Positions 7,368 to 15,329 of a stretch of DNA of 64,000 bases are shown one piece after another (position 1 is the first letter of the stretch; each line of letters begins with the position of its first letter). The translations under genes were made by a program, and so were the position numbers. The notes under the pieces were generated by a model. The model was not told the DNA's origin and searched no databases. It was given only the letters and a program-made list of their open reading frames with translations. The stretch covers positions 62,001-126,000 of the forward strand of contig NZ_PHRF01000095.1 in assembly GCF_004151105.1 (NCBI RefSeq). Reading direction: 5' to 3'. Source of the DNA: Streptomyces sp. L-9-10. Lineage in GTDB: Bacteria > Actinomycetota > Actinomycetes > Streptomycetales > Streptomycetaceae.

Positions 7368-8225
7368 TCACCCTTGTGTCACCACCACGCGCACAGGGAA
7401 AGGGGAGTCTCTTTTGCTGAGATCCGACTCGAAACCTCTGGGGTTGTCGATCTGGCGTTCCGGGTCATAGATCACGGCGAAGAGACCCTCGACATCTTCA
7501 TGCCGCTCATAGCCGAAGATATCGCGGACAAGCTGATCCCCGACTTTCCTGGGCGTCAACGAGCGGCGCATCATCTTGGCTTCGACCGCGATTTTCTCTC
7601 TCCTCAGGAGGAAATCAATTCGGTAGGAGCCGCCGGCCTTGCTGGGAGTTGTCTCCTCGGGGCGCACGTCTTCGAAATGGAGAGTGAGCAACGCGTGGAG
7701 AATACGCTGAAGATCGTACTCGTCATGCACGGATAATCCCGCGCGGCCCTGGATGGGACGCTGCAGGATACTGACCGCCATCGGCAGTCGGTACGAGATG
7801 TCGGACAGCACGCCGAAGGTGTCGGTCATGCGGTCGTGTGGCCGCGTGTGCCTGGAGGCCACCGCCAGGATGTGCTTCTGCTCCTGGAAGGGTTCGAGGA
7901 AGCAGCTCTCGAACGGGTACTGCCAAGGTCCGTGAGCCCTGAGAGGCTTCGGTACGTGGTTGTACAGCGACCATTTCTTCTGCGGTTCGCGCACATATTG
8001 CTTGATCCGGGGCTTGGCCAGACTCCCTTCGTACTGCTCACGAAATCGCTTGCCCAATTCGTCGGGGAGACCGAGAAGGACTTCTTCGTACCACCGACGG
8101 TATCGATCCCGCAGATCGCGACCGACTTCCTCTGCGGCACCACTGTCGTCTTGCGCATGCCGGGCAAGATCTTCCAAGATCTCCGTCTCCCGGAGAAGCG
8201 GCTCGTTGATCACGGGATCCGGCAT
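7368..8225 (-). CDS. DpnII/MboI-like PD-(D/E)XK nuclease-domain protein
   Basis: 285 residues. The C-terminal half contains LQRILHALLTLHFEDVRPEE, SYRIDFLLRREKIAVEAKMM and GDQLVRDI: the D...ExK arrangement (D in RIDFLL, E-x-K in VEAKM) of the DpnII-MboI restriction-endonuclease family found in many defence-related fusions. The N-terminal half is helical and basic (RYRRWYEEVL, KPRIKQYVREPQKKW) and is not recognised. No methyltransferase gene adjoins it on this strand, so it is an orphan rather than an ordinary restriction system. It sits immediately outside the right repeat of the putative element. The ribosome site upstream of the ATG is weak, so the exact start is less certain. Confidence 0.8.
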   Translation of the reverse strand: MPDPVINEPLLRETEILEDLARHAQDDSGAAEEVGRDLRDRYRRWYEEVLLGLPDELGKRFREQYEGSLAKPRIKQYVREPQKKWSLYNHVPKPLRAHGPWQYPFESCFLEPFQEQKHILAVASRHTRPHDRMTDTFGVLSDISYRLPMAVSILQRPIQGRAGLSVHDEYDLQRILHALLTLHFEDVRPEETTPSKAGGSYRIDFLLRREKIAVEAKMMRRSLTPRKVGDQLVRDIFGYERHEDVEGLFAVIYDPERQIDNPRGFESDLSKRDSPFPVRVVVTQG

Positions 8226-8322
8226 CCTATGACGCGCCTTTCATATGAACCCTGGGGGTGAGTATCGACCTGGCGGAGGTCGGTCTCGACTTCGACGCCG
8301 TGAAATGGGAAGAGCACCGCGT

Positions 8323-8655
8323 TCAGGCGTCGGGGAACGGGGTGTCGCTCCAGCGGAACCAGGCTTGGTCGTTCCGGATGTGCAGGAGGAATTCCGGTAC
8401 CGGGCCGTCCGGGGACACCAGGGCGACCGCGCGTACCACGTCGTCGTACGCCGCCTCCCAGGCGTCGGGCTCTTCGTTCACGCTGTCCAGGAGGGCCAGT
8501 TCGCGGTCGAACAGGGGCTTCAGCGCGGGGAATGCGGGGCCCGGGGTGAAGTGGCCGCTGAGCCAGGGGAAGTCCGCTTCCTCGATGGCGATGTCGCCCA
8601 CCGGCTGTTCGTCGTGGCGTGAGACGACGTGCCAGGTCTCGTCCGTGAAGCCCAT
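8323..8655 (-). CDS. Conserved hypothetical protein
   Basis: 110 residues starting MGFTDETWHVVS, with an excellent AGGAGG site 5 bases upstream. The protein is acidic and rich in aromatic residues (FPWLSGHF, DQAWFRWSD) and has no transmembrane segment or catalytic motif that I recognise. The size, charge and Trp content recall immunity-like or SUKH-like small proteins, but I would not assign a function. It is followed on the same strand by the nuclease gene about 100 bases away, yet it may belong to the core genome that resumes here. Confidence 0.6.
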   Translation of the reverse strand: MGFTDETWHVVSRHDEQPVGDIAIEEADFPWLSGHFTPGPAFPALKPLFDRELALLDSVNEEPDAWEAAYDDVVRAVALVSPDGPVPEFLLHIRNDQAWFRWSDTPFPDA

Positions 8656-8714
8656 CGGCTCCTCCTGTCTCCGTGCGTCTCCGTGCGTCTCCGCGCGCCG
8701 ATGGGGGCAGCATC

Positions 8715-9503
8715 TCAGGGCGCACTGACATCGGCCGTCGTACGGCCGTCGCGGGGGCCGAAGACGGTGAGTGCGTCGGCGTCGCTCGCGCGGGCGTGGA
8801 GGTAGTAGTCCGCCCATTCCTCGATGTCCGGGTAGCCGGATTCCGCCGTCAGCCGGGCGATCGCGGCGTCGATGTCGAAGTGGGTGACGCGTAGTTCGAC
8901 GCCCGGACCGAGCAGGGCCCAATGCGCGCCGGGGCGTCCGTAGGGCATGCCGATACTTCCCGGGTTGATGACCTGGCGGCCGTGGGCGAGGCGTACGAAG
9001 GGCATGTGGGTGTGTCCGCACACGACCGTACGGATGTGTGCGCCGAGTCCTTCGAAGACGTCCGTCCAGCGGGCGAGCCGGGAGTCGACGAGGACGACCT
9101 CTTCGTCGTCGCGCGGGGTGGCGTGGCAGAACAGGACATCGCCCAGGCCGGCCACGGGCAGGCATCGGGTACGCGGCAGACCGGCCAGCAGCGCGAGGTG
9201 GTCGTCGCGCAGCCGGCCGGCCGCCCACGCGGTGATGGCGTCGGTGGTCACCGGGCTCTTTCCGCCGCGCAGTTCGACCAGCTCGCGGTCGGCGTTGCCG
9301 CCGATCAGTACGGCCCGGTCGCCCAGGCCCGTCAGCAGGTCCAGTACCTCGGCCGGCTGCGGGCCGGCGGCGATGTCGCCGGTGATCACGACGCGTTCGG
9401 CGGCGGAGACCTCCGGCTCGGCGAGCACCGCTTCCAGTGCCGGAAGGACCCCGTGGATGTCGGAGAGGACGGCTGCACGGCCGGGCGGGGCTGTGGATGG
9501 CAT
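8715..9503 (-). CDS. Calcineurin-like metallophosphoesterase
   Basis: 262 residues from ATG 9503 (MPSTAPPGRAAVLSDIHGVL); upstream in-frame sequence is low-complexity and not conserved-looking. The metal-binding motifs of the YfcE/MJ0936 phosphodiesterase type are all present: SDIHG near the N terminus, GDIAAGP, GGNADRE, FCHATPRDDEE and CGHTHMPF, then INPGSIG. These proteins hydrolyse phosphodiester bonds with two metal ions; the natural substrate is not known. It is monocistronic as far as I can see, with the divergent transporter/TetR pair beyond it. Confidence 0.9.
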   Translation of the reverse strand: MPSTAPPGRAAVLSDIHGVLPALEAVLAEPEVSAAERVVITGDIAAGPQPAEVLDLLTGLGDRAVLIGGNADRELVELRGGKSPVTTDAITAWAAGRLRDDHLALLAGLPRTRCLPVAGLGDVLFCHATPRDDEEVVLVDSRLARWTDVFEGLGAHIRTVVCGHTHMPFVRLAHGRQVINPGSIGMPYGRPGAHWALLGPGVELRVTHFDIDAAIARLTAESGYPDIEEWADYYLHARASDADALTVFGPRDGRTTADVSAP

Positions 9504-9567
9504 GCCCCCACTGTCCTGCCGGCCGACGCCGGATGACGGTGCGTTCGCTCCGCGCGGAAGTGGAGCG

Positions 9568-10566
9568 TCAGGAGGCTCGGCCACGGCCGTGATCTCCGCC
9601 GGCTGTCCCGCGGGCCGCCCGCTGGACACCGGCACGGGCTCCTGCCCGCTCAGCCGGGGCCGGTCCCGCCACCCTGCCCTCCGGCCGCCCCGCGCCCCTC
9701 GTTCCGCGCCGTACTACCGTCACCGCCAGCAGGCCGACCGTGAGACCGGCGGCCGTCTGTACGCCGAAGGGTTCGCCGAACATCGCCGCGCCCCACACCG
9801 CCGTGACCGGCGCCATGAGGAACATGAGCGTGTTGACCTCGGTCACCCCGGAGCGCCGCAGGACCAGCCAGTACAGGCCGTAGCCGCCGAAGGTCGCCAG
9901 GACGACCAGCCACGCGATCGCCGTCCAGAAGGACGCCTCGGCGGGCGGGGCCGCCGCTCCGGCAGCCGCCGCGAGCACGGTGAAGACGACGGCGCTGGTG
10001 GCGCAGTGGATCGTCATGGCGACCGAGGGGGCGGTACGTGCCGGTGAGCGGCCCTCCAGAAAGGTCGCCGCGACCAGCGAGAACATCCCGAGGAACGGCA
10101 CCGCGTACGCCCAGGGCTCCACGGTCCCGGTGGCCGCGGCCGTCGCGTCGGCCACGGTGACGAGGGCGACGCCCGCCACCCCGAGGCCGAGGCCGAGCCA
10201 CTGCCGTCGTGAGACGTACTGGCCCAGCAACGGGCCGGCCAGGGCGCCGGCGACCAGGGGCTGGGTGCCGTCGATCAGCGCGGTCGTCCCGCTGGAGACA
10301 CCGAGCTGGATCGCGTAGTACACGGTGAGGAGATAGCCGCTCTGCGACAACGCGCCGATCGCCGCCTGCCGCAGCACGGCGCGCGCGGTCAGTCCGCGCC
10401 AGGCGTTACGGGTGAGGGTGACCGCGACCAGTCCCAGGACGGCGGCGAGCGGCAGGAACCGCCACATCAGGACCGTCACCGCGTCGGCACTGCCCGCCCC
10501 GAGCTTCGCCCCGATGAAGCCGGAGCTCCAGCAGAGCACGAACGCGGCCGAGAGGAGGAGGTTCAT
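9568..10566 (-). CDS. EamA/DMT-family transporter
   Basis: 332 residues with about ten hydrophobic segments, beginning MNLLLSAAFVLCWSSGFIGA, the typical start of the drug/metabolite transporter (RhaT/EamA) family. Two EamA halves can be seen (the second around FGGYGLYWLVLRRSGVTEVN and FLMAPVTAVWGA). The last 50 residues are Gly/Arg/Ala-rich and look like a poorly conserved tail. The gene is divergent from a TetR regulator with two operator-like palindromes in between, so the transporter is very likely the TetR target. The cargo cannot be told from sequence. Confidence 0.9.
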   Translation of the reverse strand: MNLLLSAAFVLCWSSGFIGAKLGAGSADAVTVLMWRFLPLAAVLGLVAVTLTRNAWRGLTARAVLRQAAIGALSQSGYLLTVYYAIQLGVSSGTTALIDGTQPLVAGALAGPLLGQYVSRRQWLGLGLGVAGVALVTVADATAAATGTVEPWAYAVPFLGMFSLVAATFLEGRSPARTAPSVAMTIHCATSAVVFTVLAAAAGAAAPPAEASFWTAIAWLVVLATFGGYGLYWLVLRRSGVTEVNTLMFLMAPVTAVWGAAMFGEPFGVQTAAGLTVGLLAVTVVRRGTRGAGRPEGRVAGPAPAERAGARAGVQRAARGTAGGDHGRGRAS

Positions 10567-10604
10567 CCCGGGGCACCGTCCGGAGGGAGGAGGCGCGAGC
10601 TGGG

Positions 10605-10620
10605 TATACAGATCGGTTTA
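10605..10620. promoter_or_regulatory. TetR operator-like site 1
   Basis: tatacagatcggttta, an imperfect copy of the palindrome at 10635-10650, placed 30 bp from it (about three helical turns). It lies directly upstream of the transporter gene and probably covers its promoter. The role is inferred from position and symmetry. Confidence 0.65.
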
Positions 10621-10634
10621 CTCATGAGGCTCAC

Positions 10635-10650
10635 TATACAGATCGGTATA
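10635..10650. promoter_or_regulatory. TetR operator-like site 2, overlapping a -10 box
   Basis: tatacagatcggtata is a near-perfect palindrome (TATAC-N6-GTATA). The right arm continues as tatact (10646-10651), a good -10 hexamer ending 8 bases before the regulator's ATG. Binding here would therefore block the TetR gene's own transcription. Confidence 0.7.
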
Positions 10651-10659
10651 CTCGCTCCC

Positions 10660-11322
10660 ATGAGCCCTACGCCGGAACCCCGCCGGATCACCATGACCCC
10701 CGGTGCCCGTCGCGCCCTGGAGGCCGCCTCGCGGTTGTTCTACGCGCACGGGATCCACGCGGTCGGGGTCGATCTGATCGCCGCCGAGGCGGGGGTGACG
10801 AAGAAGACGCTCTACGACCGGTTCGGCTCCAAGGACCAGCTCGTCGTGGAGTACCTCGCCGCCCGCGACGAACGCTGGCGCGTCTTCCTCGCCGAACGCC
10901 TGGAAGCGGTGTCGCCGGGACCGGACGATGTGCGGCCTCCCGGTGTCGAGCGCGTGCTCGCGGTGTTCGACGCCTCACGGGCATGGATGGAGGCGAACAG
11001 CCCCCGGGGATGCAGCATGGTCAACGCCCACGCCGAGATCGACGACCGGGGCCATCCCGCGTACACCGTCATCGCCGGTCAGAAGAGCTGGATGCTGGAG
11101 CTGTTCACCCGCCTCGCCCGCGAGGCCGAGGCCCCGACCGAAGCCCAAGCCGAAGCCGGGAACGGGAACGGGAACGGGACTAAAAATAGGCCCCGGAAGG
11201 CCGGACAGCTCGGCCGTACGCTCATGCTGCTCCACGAAGGCGCCCTCGTCGCCCACGGCCTGCGCATCTTCCCCGACGCGCTCGGCGAGGCCCGGGAACA
11301 GGCGCGCGCCCTGCTGACCTGA
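10660..11322 (+). CDS. TetR/AcrR-family repressor
   Basis: 220 residues from the ATG at 10660 (MSPTPEPRRITMTPGARRAL). An earlier in-frame ATG at 10624 would place both operators inside the gene, so it is rejected. The HTH is at residues about 25-65 (VDLIAAEAGVTKKTLYDRFG, then KDQLVVEYL). The C-terminal ligand-binding domain carries a low-complexity GNGNGNG stretch at about residues 170-175. With a -10-like tatact starting 14 bases before the ATG and no ribosome site, the mRNA may be leaderless. It probably represses itself and the divergent DMT transporter. Confidence 0.9.
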   Translation: MSPTPEPRRITMTPGARRALEAASRLFYAHGIHAVGVDLIAAEAGVTKKTLYDRFGSKDQLVVEYLAARDERWRVFLAERLEAVSPGPDDVRPPGVERVLAVFDASRAWMEANSPRGCSMVNAHAEIDDRGHPAYTVIAGQKSWMLELFTRLAREAEAPTEAQAEAGNGNGNGTKNRPRKAGQLGRTLMLLHEGALVAHGLRIFPDALGEAREQARALLT

Positions 11323-11346
11323 CGCGCGCGCGGCGCTCCGGCTCTC

Positions 11347-12381
11347 TCAGGCCGCCGGCGCGTGCAGCAGCGGGCTCTTGTGGGCGGTCAGCCATCTGCG
11401 GTAGTCGACCGCGCGCAGCGCCGCCTCCCGGTACGCCGCCTCCAGGTCCGCGAACACCTCGTCGCGGCCACCCGCCCCTTCCGCGCCCACCCTTTCCGCG
11501 CCCAGCGCCCCCGCCTCCGCCTCCGCACCCGCACCCGCCCCCGCCTCCTCCGGGCCCGGCCGCGAGAACAGCAGCAGCCGCACCGCCAGCGGGTCGTCCC
11601 GCAGCGGCCGGATCGCCATGTCGTCGCGCGGGCCCGACGTGGGCTGACAGGGCGCGACCGCCTCGCCGACCGCGATCAGTGAGGCCGCCGTGAGGTAATC
11701 CCCGTGCAGCACGGGCGGGTTGAGCCCGGCCGCGCCCAATACCCGGCGCAGCCCGTCCCATTCACCGTCCACCGTCGGGTCGACCATCCAGCGGTCCTCG
11801 GCGAGATCCGCCAGTTCCACCACCGGGCTGCCCGCCGCCGGATGGTCCCTGGCCATGGAGATGAACTGCGGTTCCCGTTCGACCAGTACGCGCCGCTCCA
11901 GCCCCTCGGGTACGAGCAGCGGGCAGCCCTCCACCTCATGGACGAAGGCCACGTCGAGCTGGCCCGCGGCGAGCATCCGCAGCAACGCGTTGGCGGAGAC
12001 GTCCATGTGGAGCGAGATGTCCGTACCGGGCAGCCGGTTTCTGAGCCGGCGCAGCCATCCCACCAGCGCGCGGCTCGCGGTGGAGCCGATCCGCAGCCTC
12101 GGTCCGTCGGCCAGACCGGCCGCCACCCGTGCCTCGGCGACCAGCGAGGCCATCCCCGAGACGAGCGGGCGAGCCCTGCTCAGTACCGAGCGGCCCAGCG
12201 GGGTGGGCCGGCAGCCGGTACGTTCCCGGGAGAACAGCTCCGCGCCCAATGCGTTCTCGATACGCCGCAATTGCGTGGTCAGGGAGGGCTGGCTCATCCC
12301 CAGCTGTCGCGCCGCCTTGTGCAGACTGCCGGCATCGGCAATGGCACACAGGGCACGCAGATGTCTCACCTCCAGCTCCAT
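11347..12381 (-). CDS. LysR-family regulator of snapalysin
   Basis: 344 residues from ATG 12381 (MELEVRHLRALCAIADAGSL). The N-terminal winged HTH is classical LysR (LHKAARQLGMSQPSLTTQLR, FSRERTG, PLGRSVLSRA), followed by a periplasmic-binding-like effector domain. The tail has an Ala/Gly/Glu repeat (EEAGAGAGAEAEAGA). It is divergent from the snapalysin gene. In S. lividans and S. coelicolor the small neutral protease gene is activated by a neighbouring divergent LysR protein (SnpR/MprR), and this pair has the same arrangement. The same role is inferred here from context. Confidence 0.88.
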   Translation of the reverse strand: MELEVRHLRALCAIADAGSLHKAARQLGMSQPSLTTQLRRIENALGAELFSRERTGCRPTPLGRSVLSRARPLVSGMASLVAEARVAAGLADGPRLRIGSTASRALVGWLRRLRNRLPGTDISLHMDVSANALLRMLAAGQLDVAFVHEVEGCPLLVPEGLERRVLVEREPQFISMARDHPAAGSPVVELADLAEDRWMVDPTVDGEWDGLRRVLGAAGLNPPVLHGDYLTAASLIAVGEAVAPCQPTSGPRDDMAIRPLRDDPLAVRLLLFSRPGPEEAGAGAGAEAEAGALGAERVGAEGAGGRDEVFADLEAAYREAALRAVDYRRWLTAHKSPLLHAPAA

Positions 12382-12419
12382 GCCCAGAGAGTAGAGCGGC
12401 CTCCCGCACCACACCAGAT

Positions 12420-12441
12420 GTCCAAATGCCTGTAATTGGAC
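12420..12441. promoter_or_regulatory. Palindromic candidate operator in the LysR/snapalysin gap
   Basis: GTCCAA-N10-TTGGAC is a perfect 6-bp inverted repeat in the 190-bp divergent promoter region. A second one, CGCAT-N8-ATGCG, follows at 12443-12460. LysR proteins bind dyad sites of this size between themselves and their target; which of the two is used is unknown. Confidence 0.5.
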
Positions 12442-12571
12442 GCGCATTCGAAGATATGCGGCCAGGGTGATGCGCTCGTGTTATCGGACTTTGACATCAT
12501 CCGCACAAGGGCGGACTCCCCGAGACTCTGCGGTACCCAACTTGTTCAACGGACCAGTAGGAGCCCCCCAC

Positions 12572-13228
12572 ATGAGACACCCCAAGACCGCCATTTCCGC
12601 GATCGCCGGTATCGGCCTGGCCTTCGCAACGCTCGGTGTCGCCCCCACCGCCACCGCCGCCCCGGCCCCCGCCGCCGACGCCGCCACCTCCTCGTACGCC
12701 GCCTACGAGGGCTCGAAGGCGGAGGCCGCGGGCAACAAGGCCTTCTTCGACGCCGTCCTGAAGTCGGTCGCCGAGAAGCGGGCCGCGAACCCCGGCGCCC
12801 AGGCCGTCACGGTGGTCTACAACGCGTCGAACGCGCCCACCTTCGCCAGCCAGATAGCCAGCTCCACCTCGATCTGGAACAGCGCCGTCACCAACGTGAA
12901 GCTCCAGGCGGGCAGCAACGCGGACTTCACGTACTACGAGGGCAACGACTCGCGCGGCTCGTACGCGAGCACCGACGGTCACGGCTCCGGCTACATCTTC
13001 CTGGACTACCGGCAGAACCAGCAGTACAACTCCACCCGCGTCACCGCGCACGAGACCGGGCACGTCCTCGGCCTCCCCGACCACTACTCCGGCCCGTGCA
13101 GCGAGCTGATGTCCGGTGGCGGCCCCGGCACTTCCTGCCAGAACGCCCAGCCGGACGCGGCCGAGCGCTCCCGGGTCAACGCCCTGTGGGCGAACGGCCT
13201 CGCCGCCGCGCTCGCCAAGGTCTCCTGA
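12572..13228 (+). CDS. snpA: Snapalysin, secreted M7 zinc metalloprotease
   Basis: 218 residues from ATG 12572 with GTAGGAG 8 bases upstream. It has a Sec signal peptide (MRHPKTAISAIAGIGLAFAT ending near ATAAPAPA), then a short pro-region and the catalytic domain. The zinc site is TAHETGHVLGLPDHYSGPCS: HExxH plus a downstream Asp ligand (HExxHxxGxxD), the hallmark of snapalysin. Two Cys pairs probably form disulfides (GPCSEL, SCQN). The enzyme is a small neutral milk-hydrolysing protease of Streptomyces. It is divergent from its LysR regulator and followed by a hairpin terminator. Confidence 0.95.
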   Translation: MRHPKTAISAIAGIGLAFATLGVAPTATAAPAPAADAATSSYAAYEGSKAEAAGNKAFFDAVLKSVAEKRAANPGAQAVTVVYNASNAPTFASQIASSTSIWNSAVTNVKLQAGSNADFTYYEGNDSRGSYASTDGHGSGYIFLDYRQNQQYNSTRVTAHETGHVLGLPDHYSGPCSELMSGGGPGTSCQNAQPDAAERSRVNALWANGLAAALAKVS

Positions 13229-13270
13229 CCTCCCCCACGGAGACCGCACACTGACCTCCCTCGCGTAACA

Positions 13271-13305
13271 GGGGCGCCCCGAAGCCAAGCACCCAGGGGC
13301 GCCCC
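13271..13305 (+). terminator. Hairpin terminator after snapalysin
   Basis: Two copies of the self-complementary ggggcgcccc, at 13271-13280 and 13296-13305, form a 10-bp stem with a 15-base loop, followed by tt. It lies 43 bases after the protease stop. Confidence 0.7.
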
Positions 13306-13335
13306 TTCCCGTGTCCCCCTTGGTAACGTCTCTCG

Positions 13336-14004
13336 GTGGACTTCAGTACGGAGACCGGCGCGTCGCCCCACCGCGAGCCTCAGCGCGATCTCGGCCAGAC
13401 CCTCAAGGGCGATTTCCAGACACTCCTGACCGTACGGGCCGACCGCCCGGACCGGGTCGCGTGTCTCCACGACTGGGCCGCCGCCCATGGCCTCGCGGTC
13501 AGCCTCGTCGTCCTGGACCGCGGCCGTACCCCGTCCCGGCCGACGCTCACCCTGCCCGGCACGGGCACACTCGACGAGCAGCACCGGGCCGCCGACCGGT
13601 GCGCGGAGCGCCTCGCGGAGGCCGGGTTCCCCGTCGTACGGACGAAGCTGGTGGCGGCGCCCTGGAACGAGGGCGTGCCGCAGACCGACGCCGAGGCCGC
13701 GACGCTGCCCCCGTACTGCCACTTCGAGCACCACGTCACGCTGCGGCTGCCGATCCCGTACGACACCCAACGCCTGGCCGCGGTCGCCGAACGGCACAGC
13801 GCGCATGTCTCGCGCGCCGCGCGCCGGGTGCTGTCCCGCGGGGTCCAGGAGCGCTTACTGACACAGCGCGCCCGCGGGGTCGGCAGACCGGCGGCGCGCG
13901 CCCGGCTGGACGCGCTGCTCGACGGTCTGATGGTGGCCGGATTCCAACCGGCCGACATCGCCGAGGAGTTCGTCCTCCACGACGACGCCCCCGTCCCGGA
14001 CTAG
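13336..14004 (+). CDS. Conserved hypothetical protein
   Basis: 222 residues from a GTG (VDFSTETGASPHREPQRDLG). A soluble mixed alpha/beta protein with CLHDWAAAHGLAVSLVVLDRG and LPPYCHFEHHVTLRLPIPYD; no signal peptide, membrane segment or catalytic motif that I recognise. The repeated His near residue 130 (HFEHHV) could bind metal, but this is only a possibility. The stop TAG (14002-14004) lies inside a ctaggccctgtccggaca sequence that matches the end of the MITE-like element at 24205, so the original 3' end may have been altered by an insertion. Confidence 0.65.
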   Translation: MDFSTETGASPHREPQRDLGQTLKGDFQTLLTVRADRPDRVACLHDWAAAHGLAVSLVVLDRGRTPSRPTLTLPGTGTLDEQHRAADRCAERLAEAGFPVVRTKLVAAPWNEGVPQTDAEAATLPPYCHFEHHVTLRLPIPYDTQRLAAVAERHSAHVSRAARRVLSRGVQERLLTQRARGVGRPAARARLDALLDGLMVAGFQPADIAEEFVLHDDAPVPD

Positions 14005-14118
14005 GCCCTGTCCGGACAAGTCCCGGCAGCCAACGGCATAGCCACGTACGCCGCACCGGCCACGTACGCCACGCCGGCCGCACCGGCCACGTACGCCGCA
14101 CCGGCCACGCCGACCACG
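14001..14118. repeat. Solo MITE-like terminus followed by a small tandem array
   Basis: ctaggccctgtccggaca at 14001-14018 resembles the terminal inverted repeat of the element at 24205-24442; I find no partner end nearby, so it is a solo or deleted copy. From 14041 to 14118 come three to four imperfect copies of ggccacgtacgccgcacc with internal deletions. This occupies the gap between two convergent genes and codes for nothing I recognise. Confidence 0.6.
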
Positions 14119-14134
14119 TCAGCTCGTCAGCTCC

Positions 14135-14578
14135 TCAGGACGCTCCCACCAGCGGCCGGCCGCCCAGTTCCGTACCGCTCGGCAGCTGGCGCCGGATCCT
14201 GCCGAGCGCCTCCTCGAAGCCGCCCCCGGCGATCCCCGACGCGTAGGCCGCCCCGCCGCAGTGCAGCGTCAGGCTCAACTCGGCCCGGCCGACCGGACCC
14301 TCGGCCGCTCGCTCACCGAGCGTCAGCAGACAGCTGAGCGTGGCCTGCTGGACCGTGCCGGCCGAGCTGACGGGCATCGGTATGTCCCATTCCATGACGC
14401 AGGACGACAGCAGCCCGCCCGCCCCCACCGCTTCCAGGACGGCGAAATCCGCCCCTTCGTACTCAACTCCCCTGATGTGAGTACGTACATGCTGTCCACC
14501 CGCGCTCAGGGTGATCGCTTCCGCGCCCAGGCGGTCCCGGTACCAACCCGCCCATGAATCCGTCGACTCCGCTGTCAT
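14135..14578 (-). CDS. Hypothetical protein, possibly DUF6304
   Basis: 147 residues from ATG 14578 (MTAESTDSWAGWYRDRLGAE). Contains HVRTHIRGVEYEGADF, LLSSCVMEWDIPMPV and LSLTLHCGGAAYASG, which I associate with a small Streptomyces domain of unknown function (DUF6304), from memory. No membrane segment or catalytic motif. It is transcribed in the same direction as the reductase-like gene upstream of it, with a 43-base gap. Confidence 0.65.
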   Translation of the reverse strand: MTAESTDSWAGWYRDRLGAEAITLSAGGQHVRTHIRGVEYEGADFAVLEAVGAGGLLSSCVMEWDIPMPVSSAGTVQQATLSCLLTLGERAAEGPVGRAELSLTLHCGGAAYASGIAGGGFEEALGRIRRQLPSGTELGGRPLVGAS

Positions 14579-14621
14579 GGCGCGGACTGTAGCGGTACCG
14601 GATCTTCCGTCGCAGCACGGG

Positions 14622-15206
14622 TCACGGCTTCCGGTCATACTTCCTCACGAGCACACCGTTCCCGAACGCCCTCACGGACTCCAGGGTGAACTCGTCGAGG
14701 GCGAAATCCGCCGCGAACATCGGCATCCCCGAGCCGAGGACCAGCGGATACGTCTTGATGACCAGCTCGTCGATCTCGCCGACCAACTGCCCGGCGAGAT
14801 GGGCGCCGCCGCAGAGATAGATCCCGAACTCGCCGTCCTCCGCCTTCAGTTCCCGGACCTTCGCGACGACGTCCCCGGAGACGATCTCGACCGCCGGGTC
14901 CGGGCTCTCCTTGATGCTGTGCGACACCACGTACTGGCGCAGGTGCGCGTACGGGCTGGTGTCCCCGGTCCTCAGGGCGACGTCGTAGCTGCCCCTGCCC
15001 TGGATGATGGTGTCGAAGTGCCGGTTCTCCAGATCGTCGATACCGAGAGGCCGGCGCCCCTGGGTGGACATGGTCTCCGGGTACTCCGCCTTCAGGTACG
15101 CGAAGAGCTCCTCGTCCACGAAGGGCAGGAAGGCCGTCGCGTCACCCGAGGGGTCACCGATGAAGCCGTCGATCGATACCGCGATGTAGTACGTGAGCTT
15201 GCGCAA
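14622..15206 (-). CDS. Dihydrofolate-reductase-like (RibD C-terminal) protein
   Basis: 194 residues starting MRKLTYYIAVSIDGFIGDPS, the usual opening of the YyaP/RibD-C superfamily (LxYYIAxSLDGFIA). Further motifs are DTIIQGRGSYDVAL, QYVVSHSIKES and GIYLCGGAHLAGQLVGEIDE, where the CGG turn contacts NADPH. Such proteins share the DHFR fold, but most have no proven reaction. Length is normal for the family and the start is unambiguous because it opens on the conserved strand. Confidence 0.85.
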   Translation of the reverse strand: MRKLTYYIAVSIDGFIGDPSGDATAFLPFVDEELFAYLKAEYPETMSTQGRRPLGIDDLENRHFDTIIQGRGSYDVALRTGDTSPYAHLRQYVVSHSIKESPDPAVEIVSGDVVAKVRELKAEDGEFGIYLCGGAHLAGQLVGEIDELVIKTYPLVLGSGMPMFAADFALDEFTLESVRAFGNGVLVRKYDRKP

Positions 15207-15329
15207 GCCGGATCCTCCGGGTCACTCGATGACGGGAAAGGGCCGGCGCCCCGAAGGACCGCTTGACCACTGCACCCATAGTGATTTGAGTGCAGTGGTT
15301 ACGCAAGCGGAATTTCCCCACCGCCCCCC

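Noticed and set aside
7257..7736. Plus-strand open frame of about 159 codons at the 3' end of the nuclease gene
   Set aside because: It mainly overlaps the conserved nuclease domain in antisense and shows no motif of its own.
14041..14118. Possible CRISPR array
   Set aside because: The repeats are short and contiguous without unique spacers, and no cas genes are nearby. It is an ordinary tandem repeat.
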